From NCBI GenBank assembly GCA_964548165.1, contig CAZJQD010000006.1, positions 37,258 to 101,257 on the forward strand: a stretch of DNA of 64,000 nt. Direction: 5' to 3'. A program made the position numbers and the translations under genes. The DNA comes from CAZJQD01 sp964548165 [NCBI: uncultured bacterium]. GTDB taxonomy: Bacteria > UBA8481. Under the pieces are notes generated by a model. The model had not been told where the DNA came from. It ran no database searches and worked only from the letters and a program-made list of their open reading frames with translations. Of this stretch, positions 41,859 through 49,967 are shown piece after piece (the stretch's first letter is position 1; the number at the start of each line of letters is the position of its first letter).

Positions 41859-42938
41859 GTGATGAGAACCATGTCGGCCGCGCTCGCCTGCGCTCACCTG
41901 CCCGGCATCACGCCCCGGCGCCTCGCCGCCTGGCGCTCATCGGGCCTCGCATTCGAGGACCTGCTCGCGTCGCGCGGCGGCGGCTTATGGTCGGCCGCCG
42001 ATATTCGCGGCGCGCAAGACCGAGCCGCCCGGGAAGTCGAGCATGCCGCCGCCAACGACATAAAAATCCTGGCGCTGGACGATCCCGGCTATCCCGACCT
42101 GCTCGCGCGCCTTCCCGACCCGCCGCTCGCGTTGCGCGTGCGCGGCAACAGCCAGCGCCTTCTCGACGGCCTACGCTCCGTCGCCGTCGTCGGAGCGCGA
42201 CGCGCCGACGCCTACGGGCGCTCCTGCGCCGAGCTCTTCGCGCGCGAACTCGCCCGCGCCGGGCTGACCGTCACGAGCGGCCTGGCCTACGGCGTCGATG
42301 CCGCCGCCCACCGGGCCGCTCTCGGGGAACCCGGCGGCACCATCGCCGTGTTCGGCACCGGCGTGGACGTCATCTATCCGCGCGATCATGCCGGCCTGGC
42401 CGCGGAGATCCTCGCCCACGGGGGAGCCCTCCTCTCGGAGCACCCCGCGGGAACAGGGCCGCAGAAGGGGCATTTTCCTCTCCGCAACCGCATCATTGCC
42501 GGGGTCTCGCTGGGCACGCTCGTCATCCAGGCCGGGGCCCAATCCGGATCGCTCATCACCGCTCGCCTCGCCGTCGACTACGACCGCCTGGTCTGGGCCG
42601 TTCCAGGGCGCCTCGGCGATGCCCTCTCAACCGGCACCCTGGAGCTCATCCGCGAGGGCGCCACGATCGCGCTGTCGCCCGGAAATATCCTCGACGACCT
42701 GGCACCCCTCGGCGCCACGCCGGCGACGACGGGAGCTCATGCGGCGACGACGGTGAAGCCTCCGGTCCCCGGCGATCCGATCCTGGCCGCGATTGGATCA
42801 GACGGGGCAACGGTGGATGATCTGGCCGCCACGCTCGCGCGTTCTCGGTCCGAGCTTCTCGCGGAACTCCTGAAACGCGAACTCGCCAAGCAGGTGACTG
42901 CTGATCCGGGAGGCATCTACCGCTTGACCTTCCGCTAG
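41859..42938 (+). CDS. dprA: DNA-processing protein DprA (Smf)
   Basis: A 359-aa Rossmann-fold protein that binds incoming single-stranded DNA and loads RecA during natural transformation. VAVVGARRADAYG, TSGLAYGVDAAAH, GTGVDVIYPRDH, FPLRNRIIAGVS and the C-terminal winged-helix region are present. GTG 41859, with ATG following directly, is the start; leaderless spacing fits the GTG. The next genes are smg-like and topA, the same order as in E. coli (dprA/smf-smg-topA). Other competence genes are outside the window. Confidence 0.95.
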   Translation: MMRTMSAALACAHLPGITPRRLAAWRSSGLAFEDLLASRGGGLWSAADIRGAQDRAAREVEHAAANDIKILALDDPGYPDLLARLPDPPLALRVRGNSQRLLDGLRSVAVVGARRADAYGRSCAELFARELARAGLTVTSGLAYGVDAAAHRAALGEPGGTIAVFGTGVDVIYPRDHAGLAAEILAHGGALLSEHPAGTGPQKGHFPLRNRIIAGVSLGTLVIQAGAQSGSLITARLAVDYDRLVWAVPGRLGDALSTGTLELIREGATIALSPGNILDDLAPLGATPATTGAHAATTVKPPVPGDPILAAIGSDGATVDDLAATLARSRSELLAELLKRELAKQVTADPGGIYRLTFR

Positions 42939-42954
42939 GCCATCGGGTTAGACT
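42924..42954 (+). promoter_or_regulatory. Candidate promoter for the smg-topA genes
   Basis: TTGACC at 42924-42929 and TAGACT at 42949-42954, spacer 19 bp. The -35 lies within the last codons of dprA. Confidence 0.35.
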
Positions 42955-42994
42955 AGCCCCTCACCGGGCCACACGGGCCCGGTTCAAGACAAGC

Positions 42995-43588
42995 ATGGCC
43001 ATGACACGTAAGCACAGCCGCAAAACCAGCCGTGACGAGGAACGCGTCCCAGCCGGCGATGACCGCGTGACCGCCGGCAGCCGCGCCGACGACGACCGGG
43101 TCGGCGCCGACGACCGGGTAGGCGCCGATGACCGTGTCGGCGCCATCATCGCCACGATCGTGCGCAGCATCCTCGCGGCGCCTGATGACGAATCCGACCT
43201 CGAGGGTCGGGTCCTGGCCCGGCTGGCTTGCGACGGTTACGAATCGGACGAGGTCCGGGAGGCGTTTCGGATGCTGGGTAAAGTGATGGCCAGCCTCCGC
43301 GCCGACGCGGTCCGCGAAAAGGGTGTCCGCTTCGTCGAGGTGCCGCCGCGCACGCTGACCGAGTCGGAGTCGCTGAGAATGTCCGAAGAGGCCATATCGC
43401 TCTTCCGGACCTGGCAGGAGCTGAGATTGATGACGCACGAAGAGACGGAGGAGATCCTCCAGCAGGTGAGAATGTCGGGCGTCGGGGACGTCGAGGCCGG
43501 CGATCTCGTCCGCATCGCCGAGAACGTGGCCGCCCACGGCTCCAGCCTCCAGCTCTATCTCGCCAACTCCTCCGGCCCGTTGCAGTAG
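42995..43588 (+). CDS. Smg-like (DUF494) protein
   Basis: A 197-aa protein. The core (about 60-190) matches the Smg/DUF494 family: SDLEGRVLARLACDGYESDEVREAF, a middle LTESESLRMSEEAISLF and EEILQQVRMSGV. The long N-terminus is low complexity with three tandem DDRVGA repeats encoded by 18-bp DNA repeats (43091-43144). It lies between dprA and topA as in E. coli, where its function is unknown. ATG 42995 and topA follows 9 bp after the stop, so cotranscription is likely. Confidence 0.8.
   Translation: MAMTRKHSRKTSRDEERVPAGDDRVTAGSRADDDRVGADDRVGADDRVGAIIATIVRSILAAPDDESDLEGRVLARLACDGYESDEVREAFRMLGKVMASLRADAVREKGVRFVEVPPRTLTESESLRMSEEAISLFRTWQELRLMTHEETEEILQQVRMSGVGDVEAGDLVRIAENVAAHGSSLQLYLANSSGPLQ
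43091..43144 (+). repeat. 18-bp tandem repeat x3 in the smg-like gene
   Basis: Three near-identical 18-bp units (GACGACCGGGTCGGCGCC) encode DDRVGA three times; copies differ by one to three bases. An in-frame, length-variable N-terminal spacer is expected. Confidence 0.85.
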
Positions 43589-43597
43589 GCCGCCCCC

Positions 43598-46033
43598 GTG
43601 ACCCGAAACCTCGTCATCGTCGAATCCCCGGCCAAGGCGCGCGCCATCCAGAAATACCTCGGCGGCGACTACCAGGTGCTCGCCTCCATGGGCCACGTCA
43701 TGGACCTCACCAAGAAGAACGGCGTCGTGGTGGAGAAAAAGGGCTCGAAGCACCGCTTCACGCTCTCCATCGAGCCCCTCCACGCCAAGGCCAAGCAGAT
43801 CACCGAGCTCCAGAAGGCCGCGGCCAAGGCCACGGGAATCTTCCTGGCCCCCGACCCGGACCGCGAGGGCGAGGTCATCGCGTACCACATCGCCCAGCTC
43901 ATCGGCGAGAAGGCCAAGAGCCCCGCGGCCATCCAGCGCGTGCTCTTCCACGAGATCACGCCGACGGCGGTGAAGGAGGCCTTCACCCACCCGCGTCCGA
44001 TCGACATGAAGCTCGTCGAGTCCCAGCAGTCGCGCCGTGTCCTCGATCGCATCGTCGGCTTCGACGTCAGCCAGCTCCTCTGGGAAAAGGTCGCCCGCGG
44101 GCTCTCCGCCGGACGCGTGCAGAGCGTGGCCCTGCGGCTCGTCGTCGAGCGGGAGCGCGAGATCCGGAAGTTCCAGGCAACCGAGTACTGGTCGGTCACC
44201 GCCGAGCTCAAGAAGGAGAAGACCGAGTTCGAGGCCCGGCTCGTCGACGTCGACGGCAAGAAGGCCGACCTCCCCAACGAGGCCGCCGCCAAGGCCGTGC
44301 TCGATCGCCTCAAGGATAAGACCCTCGCGGTCACCAAGGTGGACGCCACCGAGCGTCGTCGCTTCCCCGCCGCGCCCTTCATCACCTCAACGCTCCAGCA
44401 GGAAGGCGCCCGCCGCCTCGGGCTCCCCGTCGCCATCACGATGAAGCTGGCCCAGGGGCTCTACGAGGGCGTCGAGCTCGGTGACGAGGGCCCCACCGGC
44501 CTCATCACCTACATGCGTACCGACTCCGTCCGCGTCTCGCCGGCCGCGATCGAGGACGCCCGCGCCTACATCAAGCGCCGCGTCGGCGCCGCGTACCTCC
44601 CCGAGAGCCCGATCGTCTACAAGACCAAGAAATCGGCGCAGGACGCGCACGAGGCCATCCGCCCCACGTCGGTCGATCGCACCCCGTCCTCCGTCGCCCC
44701 CTTCCTCGACCGCAAGTCCCTCAACCTCTACAAGCTCATCTGGGCCCGCTTCGTCGCCAGCCAGTGCAATCCCGCCGTCTACGACCAGGTCGGCGTCGAC
44801 CTCAAGGCCGCCGACTGCACGTTCCGCGCCACCGGGTCGACCGTGAAGTTCAAGGGCTTCCTCAAGGTCTACGGCGACATCGAGACCGACGACAAGCTCG
44901 ACGGCGACGAAGAGACCAACGAGAACGTCCTCCCCGCGCTCGCCGTCGGCGACAAGCCCGAGCTCCGGAAATTCCTCCCGCGCCAGCACTTCACCCAGCC
45001 ACCGCCCCGCTTCACCGAGGCCGCCCTGGTGAAGGCCCTCGAGGAGAAGAACATCGGGCGGCCGAGCACGTACGCGTCGATCATCGCGACCCTCAAGAAG
45101 CGCGAGTACACCCACATCGAGCGTAAGCGCCTCATCCCCACCGATCTCGGCATGAACATCACCGACCTCCTCGTCGACGCCTTCCCCGACATCTTCAACG
45201 TCGGCTTCACCGCCGAGATGGAGAAGGAGCTCGACGAGGTCGAGGAGGGCACGCTCGACTGGCAGCAGGTGCTCAATAACTTCTACGTCGAGTTCCAGAA
45301 GGACATGGCCACCGCGGACGAGCACATGCCCAACTACAAGGCCGGCGTCCCGACCGAGCATGCCTGCCCGACCTGCGGCTCCGTCATGAACCTCCGCTAC
45401 GGCAAGAACGGCCGCTTCCTCGCCTGCTCCTCCTACCCCGACTGCAAGACCACGTTCGAGGTCGCCGACGACAAGGACGGCAAGCTCGTCCGCATCGAGA
45501 CCCCCAAGTTCGACAACCCCTGCCCCAAGTGCGGCGGCCCCATGAACTTCAAGCGCTCGCGCTTCGGCGCCTTCCTCGCCTGCGCCGCCTACCCCGAGTG
45601 CAAGGGCGTCCTGCCCTTGAAGAAGGTCGGCGACGAGCAGTACGAGATCGAGCCGGAAGAGCTCATCACGCGCCCCTGCCCGACCTGCGGCGGCAAGCTC
45701 ATCGTCAAGAAGTCGCGGTTCGGCCGCTTCCTCGCGTGCGAGAAGTACCCCGAGTGCAAGGGCGCGCTCCCCTACTTCATCAACGTCAAGTGCCCGCGCG
45801 AAGGGTGCGCGGGCGAGCTCGTCGAGCGCACCGCCAAGCGCGGCCTCCAGTTCACCTGTAGTGCCTACCCCGAGTGCCGCTTTCGCTCATATGACACTCC
45901 CGTCGCCATCGCCTGCCCGTCCTGCGGCTCACCCTCGATGTTCAGGGGCAAGACCGGCCTCAAGTGCGTGCGCGAAGGCTGCGAAGGCCGCATCGAAGAA
46001 GACGCCGAGCCCATCACCGACTCCGAGTCCTGA
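43598..46033 (+). CDS. topA: DNA topoisomerase I
   Basis: A 811-aa type IA topoisomerase that relaxes negative supercoils. TOPRIM domain at the N-terminus (VIVESPAKARAIQKYLG, with DPDREGE later), active-site Tyr in LITYMRTDSVR (about residue 308), then five C-terminal zinc-finger-type modules, four with CxxC/CxxxxC C4 spacing (CPTCGSVM, CPKCGGPM, CPTCGGKL, CPREGCAG, CPSCGSPS), consistent with single-strand DNA binding. GTG 43598 begins the homology exactly. Length and layout are normal for proteins with a long C-terminal tail. Confidence 0.97.
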   Translation: MTRNLVIVESPAKARAIQKYLGGDYQVLASMGHVMDLTKKNGVVVEKKGSKHRFTLSIEPLHAKAKQITELQKAAAKATGIFLAPDPDREGEVIAYHIAQLIGEKAKSPAAIQRVLFHEITPTAVKEAFTHPRPIDMKLVESQQSRRVLDRIVGFDVSQLLWEKVARGLSAGRVQSVALRLVVEREREIRKFQATEYWSVTAELKKEKTEFEARLVDVDGKKADLPNEAAAKAVLDRLKDKTLAVTKVDATERRRFPAAPFITSTLQQEGARRLGLPVAITMKLAQGLYEGVELGDEGPTGLITYMRTDSVRVSPAAIEDARAYIKRRVGAAYLPESPIVYKTKKSAQDAHEAIRPTSVDRTPSSVAPFLDRKSLNLYKLIWARFVASQCNPAVYDQVGVDLKAADCTFRATGSTVKFKGFLKVYGDIETDDKLDGDEETNENVLPALAVGDKPELRKFLPRQHFTQPPPRFTEAALVKALEEKNIGRPSTYASIIATLKKREYTHIERKRLIPTDLGMNITDLLVDAFPDIFNVGFTAEMEKELDEVEEGTLDWQQVLNNFYVEFQKDMATADEHMPNYKAGVPTEHACPTCGSVMNLRYGKNGRFLACSSYPDCKTTFEVADDKDGKLVRIETPKFDNPCPKCGGPMNFKRSRFGAFLACAAYPECKGVLPLKKVGDEQYEIEPEELITRPCPTCGGKLIVKKSRFGRFLACEKYPECKGALPYFINVKCPREGCAGELVERTAKRGLQFTCSAYPECRFRSYDTPVAIACPSCGSPSMFRGKTGLKCVREGCEGRIEEDAEPITDSES

Positions 46034-46051
46034 AGAGATCAAAGCAAGATT

Positions 46052-46331
46052 GAACCTCAGAGGCACAGAGACACGGAGAACTCCCGCGTTGTCCGCCGAT
46101 TTCGCCGATTGCAGAGACAAATCCCGGCACCACGAATTCCAAGCCACCCTTCAACTCGCTAAACGCCACGGCCTCAACGCAGGTTCGATAAGGAGGCCCA
46201 CGAAATCTGGTCCGTTGTTTTTCCGGGTTTGCCTTTCCCATCTGTGTCATCTGCGAAATCTGCGGATAAATGATTCTGGTTTTGTTTTCGGTTCTACCTC
46301 TCCTCTCTGTGCCTCTGTGCCTCTGTGGTTC
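46052..46331. repeat. Dispersed CGGAG-type inverted-repeat element, copy 4
   Basis: The arms GAACCTCAGAGGCACAGAGA (46052) and CTCTGTGCCTCTGTGCCTCT (near 46303-46331) are inverted copies filling the topA-trmFO gap; the interior has no ORF with support. The right arm abuts the trmFO start region. Confidence 0.75.
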
Positions 46332-46345
46332 AAATTGTCTCCATC

Positions 46346-47626
46346 ATGATCACCATCATCGGCGGGGGGCTTGCCGGGTGCGAGGCGGCCTGGCAGATCG
46401 CGCGCCGCGGAGGAACCGTCCGGATCCTCGAGATGCGGCCCGTGCGATCGACTGCCGCGCACTCCTCGGACCGTCTCGGCGAGCTCGTCTGCTCCAACTC
46501 GATGCGCTCCGACGATGCCCATACCGCCGTCGGCACCCTGAAGGAGGAGCTCCGCGCGCTCGGTTCGCTCATCCTCGAGACCGCCGAGGCCTGCCGCGTT
46601 CCGGCCGGCAGCGCGCTCGCCGTCGACCGCCACGCCTTCGCCGACCGGCTGACCGCGCGCATCGCCGCTGCGCCCGGCATCAGCCTCGAACGCATCCACG
46701 TCGCCGACCTGCCTTCAGCTCCCGGCATCGTCGCAACCGGGCCGCTGACGTCGCCCGAGCTGGCCGCGCGCCTCAAGGAAGTCTGCGGCGGCGATGCGCT
46801 CAGCTTCTACGACGCCATCGCGCCCATCATCGACGGCGACACGCTCACGCCCGGCTCGACGTTCGCCGCCTCGCGCTACGAGGAGAGCGAGGGCGATTAC
46901 CTCAATGTGCCCCTCGCGGAAGGCGAATACAACGAGCTGATGGACGGCTTCGTCGCCGCGCCGACACGCGCTCACCTCGAAGAAGAACGCAACTTCTTCG
47001 AGGGTTGCCTCCCCGTCGAAGAGATGGCGCGACGGGGGCGGGATACTCCCCGGTTCGGCCCCATGAAGCCCGTCGGCCTGGTCGACCCCTCGACCGGCCG
47101 ACAGCCCTTCGCCGTGATCCAGCTCCGCCGCGAGGACCTGGCAGGACGGCTCTACAACCTCGTCGGCTTCCAGACCCAGCTCTCGATCCCGGACCAGGAG
47201 CGCATCCTTCGGAGGCTCCCCGCCTTCCGCGACGCGGTCTTCGTCCGGCACGGCTCCGCCCACCGCAACACGTTCCTCGATTCCCCGCGCGTCCTCGCTC
47301 CCGACCTCTCCATCCTCAACCTCCCCGGCGTCCGCGTCGCGGGGCAGGTGGCCGGCGTCGAAGGATACGTCGAGTCAACGGCGTGCGGGCTCCTGGCCGC
47401 GCTCTTCACCCTCTTCCCGGGTCTGCCCCTGCCGCCCACGACGACCGTGATCGGCGGACTCCGCCGCTATATCACCTCCTGCGCCACGCGTCCCTTCCAG
47501 CCCATGAAGGCCAACTGGGGCGTCGTCGATGAACTCAAGGTTCGCAAGAAGACCGAGAAGAAGGCCGCCCTCGCCGCGCGCAGTCGCGTAGACCTCGCCG
47601 CCTGGATCGCCTCCCACCCCGGATAG
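46346..47626 (+). CDS. trmFO: Methylenetetrahydrofolate-tRNA-(uracil-5-)-methyltransferase
   Basis: FAD enzyme of 426 aa that makes m5U54 in tRNA using 5,10-methylene-THF. Starts with IIGGGLAGCEAAWQIA, followed by LEMRP, the LVCSNSMRSD block with the active-site Cys, SFYDAIAPI and GLRRYIT near the end. The ATG at 46346 begins the homology; a longer in-frame start at 46325 lies in the repeat arm. Downstream is xerC after a repeat-filled gap; trmFO-xerC neighbours are common in bacteria. Confidence 0.95.
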   Translation: MITIIGGGLAGCEAAWQIARRGGTVRILEMRPVRSTAAHSSDRLGELVCSNSMRSDDAHTAVGTLKEELRALGSLILETAEACRVPAGSALAVDRHAFADRLTARIAAAPGISLERIHVADLPSAPGIVATGPLTSPELAARLKEVCGGDALSFYDAIAPIIDGDTLTPGSTFAASRYEESEGDYLNVPLAEGEYNELMDGFVAAPTRAHLEEERNFFEGCLPVEEMARRGRDTPRFGPMKPVGLVDPSTGRQPFAVIQLRREDLAGRLYNLVGFQTQLSIPDQERILRRLPAFRDAVFVRHGSAHRNTFLDSPRVLAPDLSILNLPGVRVAGQVAGVEGYVESTACGLLAALFTLFPGLPLPPTTTVIGGLRRYITSCATRPFQPMKANWGVVDELKVRKKTEKKAALAARSRVDLAAWIASHPG

Positions 47627-47646
47627 CCTGGCCCCTTCACCAAATT

Positions 47647-47820
47647 GAAACACGGAGACCACGGAAAAGAGCAATGCAAGGCATGAATTCAAGAGGTTGG
47701 CACCACAAGACCATCGCTTCAAAACAGACAAATCGAGGTCAAGAAGTCGCTACTCATTCTTCGTCCGGACTTTTTTCGTTCGTCTTGCTCCGTGGTCCCC
47801 GTGGTCTCCGTGGTGTGAAA
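47647..47820. repeat. Dispersed CGGAG-type inverted-repeat element, copy 5
   Basis: Arms GAAACACGGAGACCACGG (47647) and CTCCGTGGTCCCCGTGGTCT (47788 on) are inverted copies. The 343-bp trmFO-xerC gap also holds, at 47912-47937, a CTTGGCGACTTGGCGTCTTG direct-repeat string; no gene is seen. Confidence 0.7.
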
Positions 47821-47969
47821 TCATGAACGGATCGGGCTAGGTTTCTCCCGCCTTCAGTTCTCCACATTCCTGCACACCGTTTTCATCCAGCGCCGACTCC
47901 CCCGCTTTTCTTGGCGACTTGGCGTCTTGGCGGTGAACGATCACCATCCGATCCGCCGACAAGTTAATC

Positions 47970-48923
47970 GTGAGTGCGACCCTTTCCGAACTCGTTCCCG
48001 CCTTCACCCGCCACCTCGCGGCGGGTCGCGGCATGAGCGCCCACACCGTCCTGGCGTACGGCACCGATCTCGACGAGGCCGTGGCCGCCTGGGGCGGGGA
48101 GCGTGACGTCTCGACGATCACGCGCGCCGACGTGCGCGCTCACCTCGCCGCCCTGACCGGCCGCGGACTGAATCCCCGGTCCGTCGGTCGCCACCTCGCC
48201 GCGCTCCGCGCCTTCTTCCGCTGGCTCATCTCCGTCGAGATCGTCGCGTCGAACCCGGCACGCGGGGTCATCACGCCGCGCACCGCCCGCAATCTCCCGC
48301 GCTACCTCACGGAGGATGAGACGTCCAGGCTGCTGGACGGTTCCTTCCGCGCGGACGCGATCGGCGTGCGCGACCGGGCCATCCTCGAGCTCTTTTACGG
48401 CACGGGCGCGCGGCTCGCCGAGATCTGCGCCCTGCGGACCGATGATCCCGATCTCTCCGCCGGCACCGTGCGGCTCTGGGGCAAGGGCAACAAGGAACGC
48501 GTGGCCCCTCTCGGCGCACCCGCGATCCGGGCGCTCGAGGCCTGGCTTGCCCGGCGCGGCGAACTCGCCGTCGCCGGCGGGTCGGATCGTGGCGACAAGC
48601 CCGTCCCCGCGCGCGCGAAGACCGCCGCGAGCGGGAACGCGCGAACGAATGCCCTCTTCGTCAATGCCCGGGACGGACGCGCCCTCACCGCCCGCGGGAT
48701 CCGCCTCATCATCACCGGCCACCTCCGGCGCGCGGCGCCGCAAGGCGGCAGTCCCCACACGCTCCGCCACAGCTTCGCCACGCATCTGCTCAATCGCGGC
48801 GCCGACCTCCGGAGCGTCCAGGAACTGCTCGGCCATGCCTCCCTCTCCACGACCCAGCGCTACACGCACGTCACGATCCAGCGCATGCGCGAGCAGTATC
48901 GGCGCGCACACCCGCGCGCCTGA
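47970..48923 (+). CDS. xerC: Tyrosine recombinase XerC/XerD family
   Basis: A 317-aa site-specific recombinase that resolves chromosome dimers at dif. N-terminal SAM-like core-binding domain (1-100), catalytic domain with Arg148 (GTGARLAEI), Lys175 (GKGNKERV), His263 and Arg266 (SPHTLRHSF), His289 (LGHASL) and nucleophile Tyr298 (QRYTH). GTG 47970 is the start. Longer than E. coli XerC (298 aa) because of a basic Ala/Arg-rich insert near residues 195-225. The location after trmFO suggests XerC, though XerD cannot be excluded. Confidence 0.94.
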   Translation: MSATLSELVPAFTRHLAAGRGMSAHTVLAYGTDLDEAVAAWGGERDVSTITRADVRAHLAALTGRGLNPRSVGRHLAALRAFFRWLISVEIVASNPARGVITPRTARNLPRYLTEDETSRLLDGSFRADAIGVRDRAILELFYGTGARLAEICALRTDDPDLSAGTVRLWGKGNKERVAPLGAPAIRALEAWLARRGELAVAGGSDRGDKPVPARAKTAASGNARTNALFVNARDGRALTARGIRLIITGHLRRAAPQGGSPHTLRHSFATHLLNRGADLRSVQELLGHASLSTTQRYTHVTIQRMREQYRRAHPRA

Positions 48924-48933
48924 CGATCCCGGC

Positions 48934-49782
48934 GTGAGGCTTCTCGTCATCGCGGGTCGCCGATCTGGCGGCCTCCTGGGAGGCGGTGCCCTGCGCACCT
49001 TCTCCCGCCGATTAGACCACTTCAACTGGTCCTGGTCCGAGGCGACCCTGGACGAGGTCCTCGCGGATCCCGGTCGCCTGCAGGATGCCGACGACGTCGC
49101 CGTCGTCGGCGGCGACGGGACCCTCAGGGCGCTCCTCGCGGTCACGCACCCACGCCCCATCCTGGTCGTTCCGGCGGGAACGGGCAACGACTTCGCCCGA
49201 GCGCTCGGAATCGATTCGCCCCTCGATTCCGCGAACCTTCTCCGGCGCGGCCGCCGCCGCCGTATCGACCTCGGGACGGTCACCCACGACGGCGGGACGG
49301 AGCGATTCGCCAACGGCGTCGGCGTCGGCATCGACGGCATCGTGGCGGCCCGCCATGCCGCCGGTCTTCCCTATGCCCTGGGAGCCGCCCTCTCCCTGGT
49401 GAACCTCCCGCGGTGGATGATGCGCCTCGACGTGGACGGCGCGCGATGCGAGACCGCGGCGCTCTCGATCGGCGTGGCCAATGGCGCCTTCTGTGGCGGA
49501 GGATTCCGCATGGCGCCCGAGGCGAGGCTCGACGACGGGCTCCTCGATGTCATCGGCGTGCGCCCGATCTCCACGCGCGACTACCTGGCGTGGCTGCCCA
49601 GGGCCCGGGCTGGCCGGCACCTCGACCACCCCGCCGTCTTCACTCACCGCGGAGCCCGCATCGTGATCGAGGCCGATGAACCCCTGCCCTTTCACGTCGA
49701 CGGCGAACCCCGTCACTCCCGGACGATCGCCATCGAGGTGAGACCCGGAGACCGCGAATTTTACGCGGGGGAGCAAGACTGA
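48934..49782 (+). CDS. Diacylglycerol/lipid kinase family protein
   Basis: A 282-aa protein of the DAGK catalytic family (YegS/BmrU type). GGDGTLRAL and PAGTGNDFARAL are the ATP-binding and catalytic motifs; NGVGVGIDGIVA, GGGFRMAPEARLDDGLLDV and HVDGEPR (C-terminal domain) complete the fold. It phosphorylates a lipid such as diacylglycerol or a sphingoid base. GTG 48934 lies 10 bp after xerC stop. It is the last gene of a plus-strand run and is followed by a repeat and a convergent gene. Confidence 0.93.
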   Translation: MRLLVIAGRRSGGLLGGGALRTFSRRLDHFNWSWSEATLDEVLADPGRLQDADDVAVVGGDGTLRALLAVTHPRPILVVPAGTGNDFARALGIDSPLDSANLLRRGRRRRIDLGTVTHDGGTERFANGVGVGIDGIVAARHAAGLPYALGAALSLVNLPRWMMRLDVDGARCETAALSIGVANGAFCGGGFRMAPEARLDDGLLDVIGVRPISTRDYLAWLPRARAGRHLDHPAVFTHRGARIVIEADEPLPFHVDGEPRHSRTIAIEVRPGDREFYAGEQD

Positions 49783-49794
49783 AGTCACGAAATT

Positions 49795-49949
49795 GAACCA
49801 CGGAGACACGGAGGCACGGAGAAACCAGGGTTCAGGAAGAATAGATACGGACGTCCGCGCATTTTCGCCATTCCGCCAAGCGTCCTGGTTCTGATACTCC
49901 CCTTGATCCTGTTTTTGACTTTCTCTGTGCCTCTGTGCCTCTGTGGTTC
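49795..49949. repeat. Dispersed CGGAG-type inverted-repeat element, copy 6
   Basis: The best pair: arms AACCACGGAGACACGGAGGC (49796) and TCTCTGTGCCTCTGTGCCTC (49921-49949) are inverted. The 185-bp convergent gap consists almost wholly of this element. Confidence 0.8.
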
Positions 49950-49967
49950 CTCCCTGGACACTCCAGC

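Noticed and set aside
49795-49949. CRISPR-like array from repeated CGGAG strings
   Set aside because: Only two inverted arms with one interior occur per site; there are no regular direct repeats and spacers and no cas genes.
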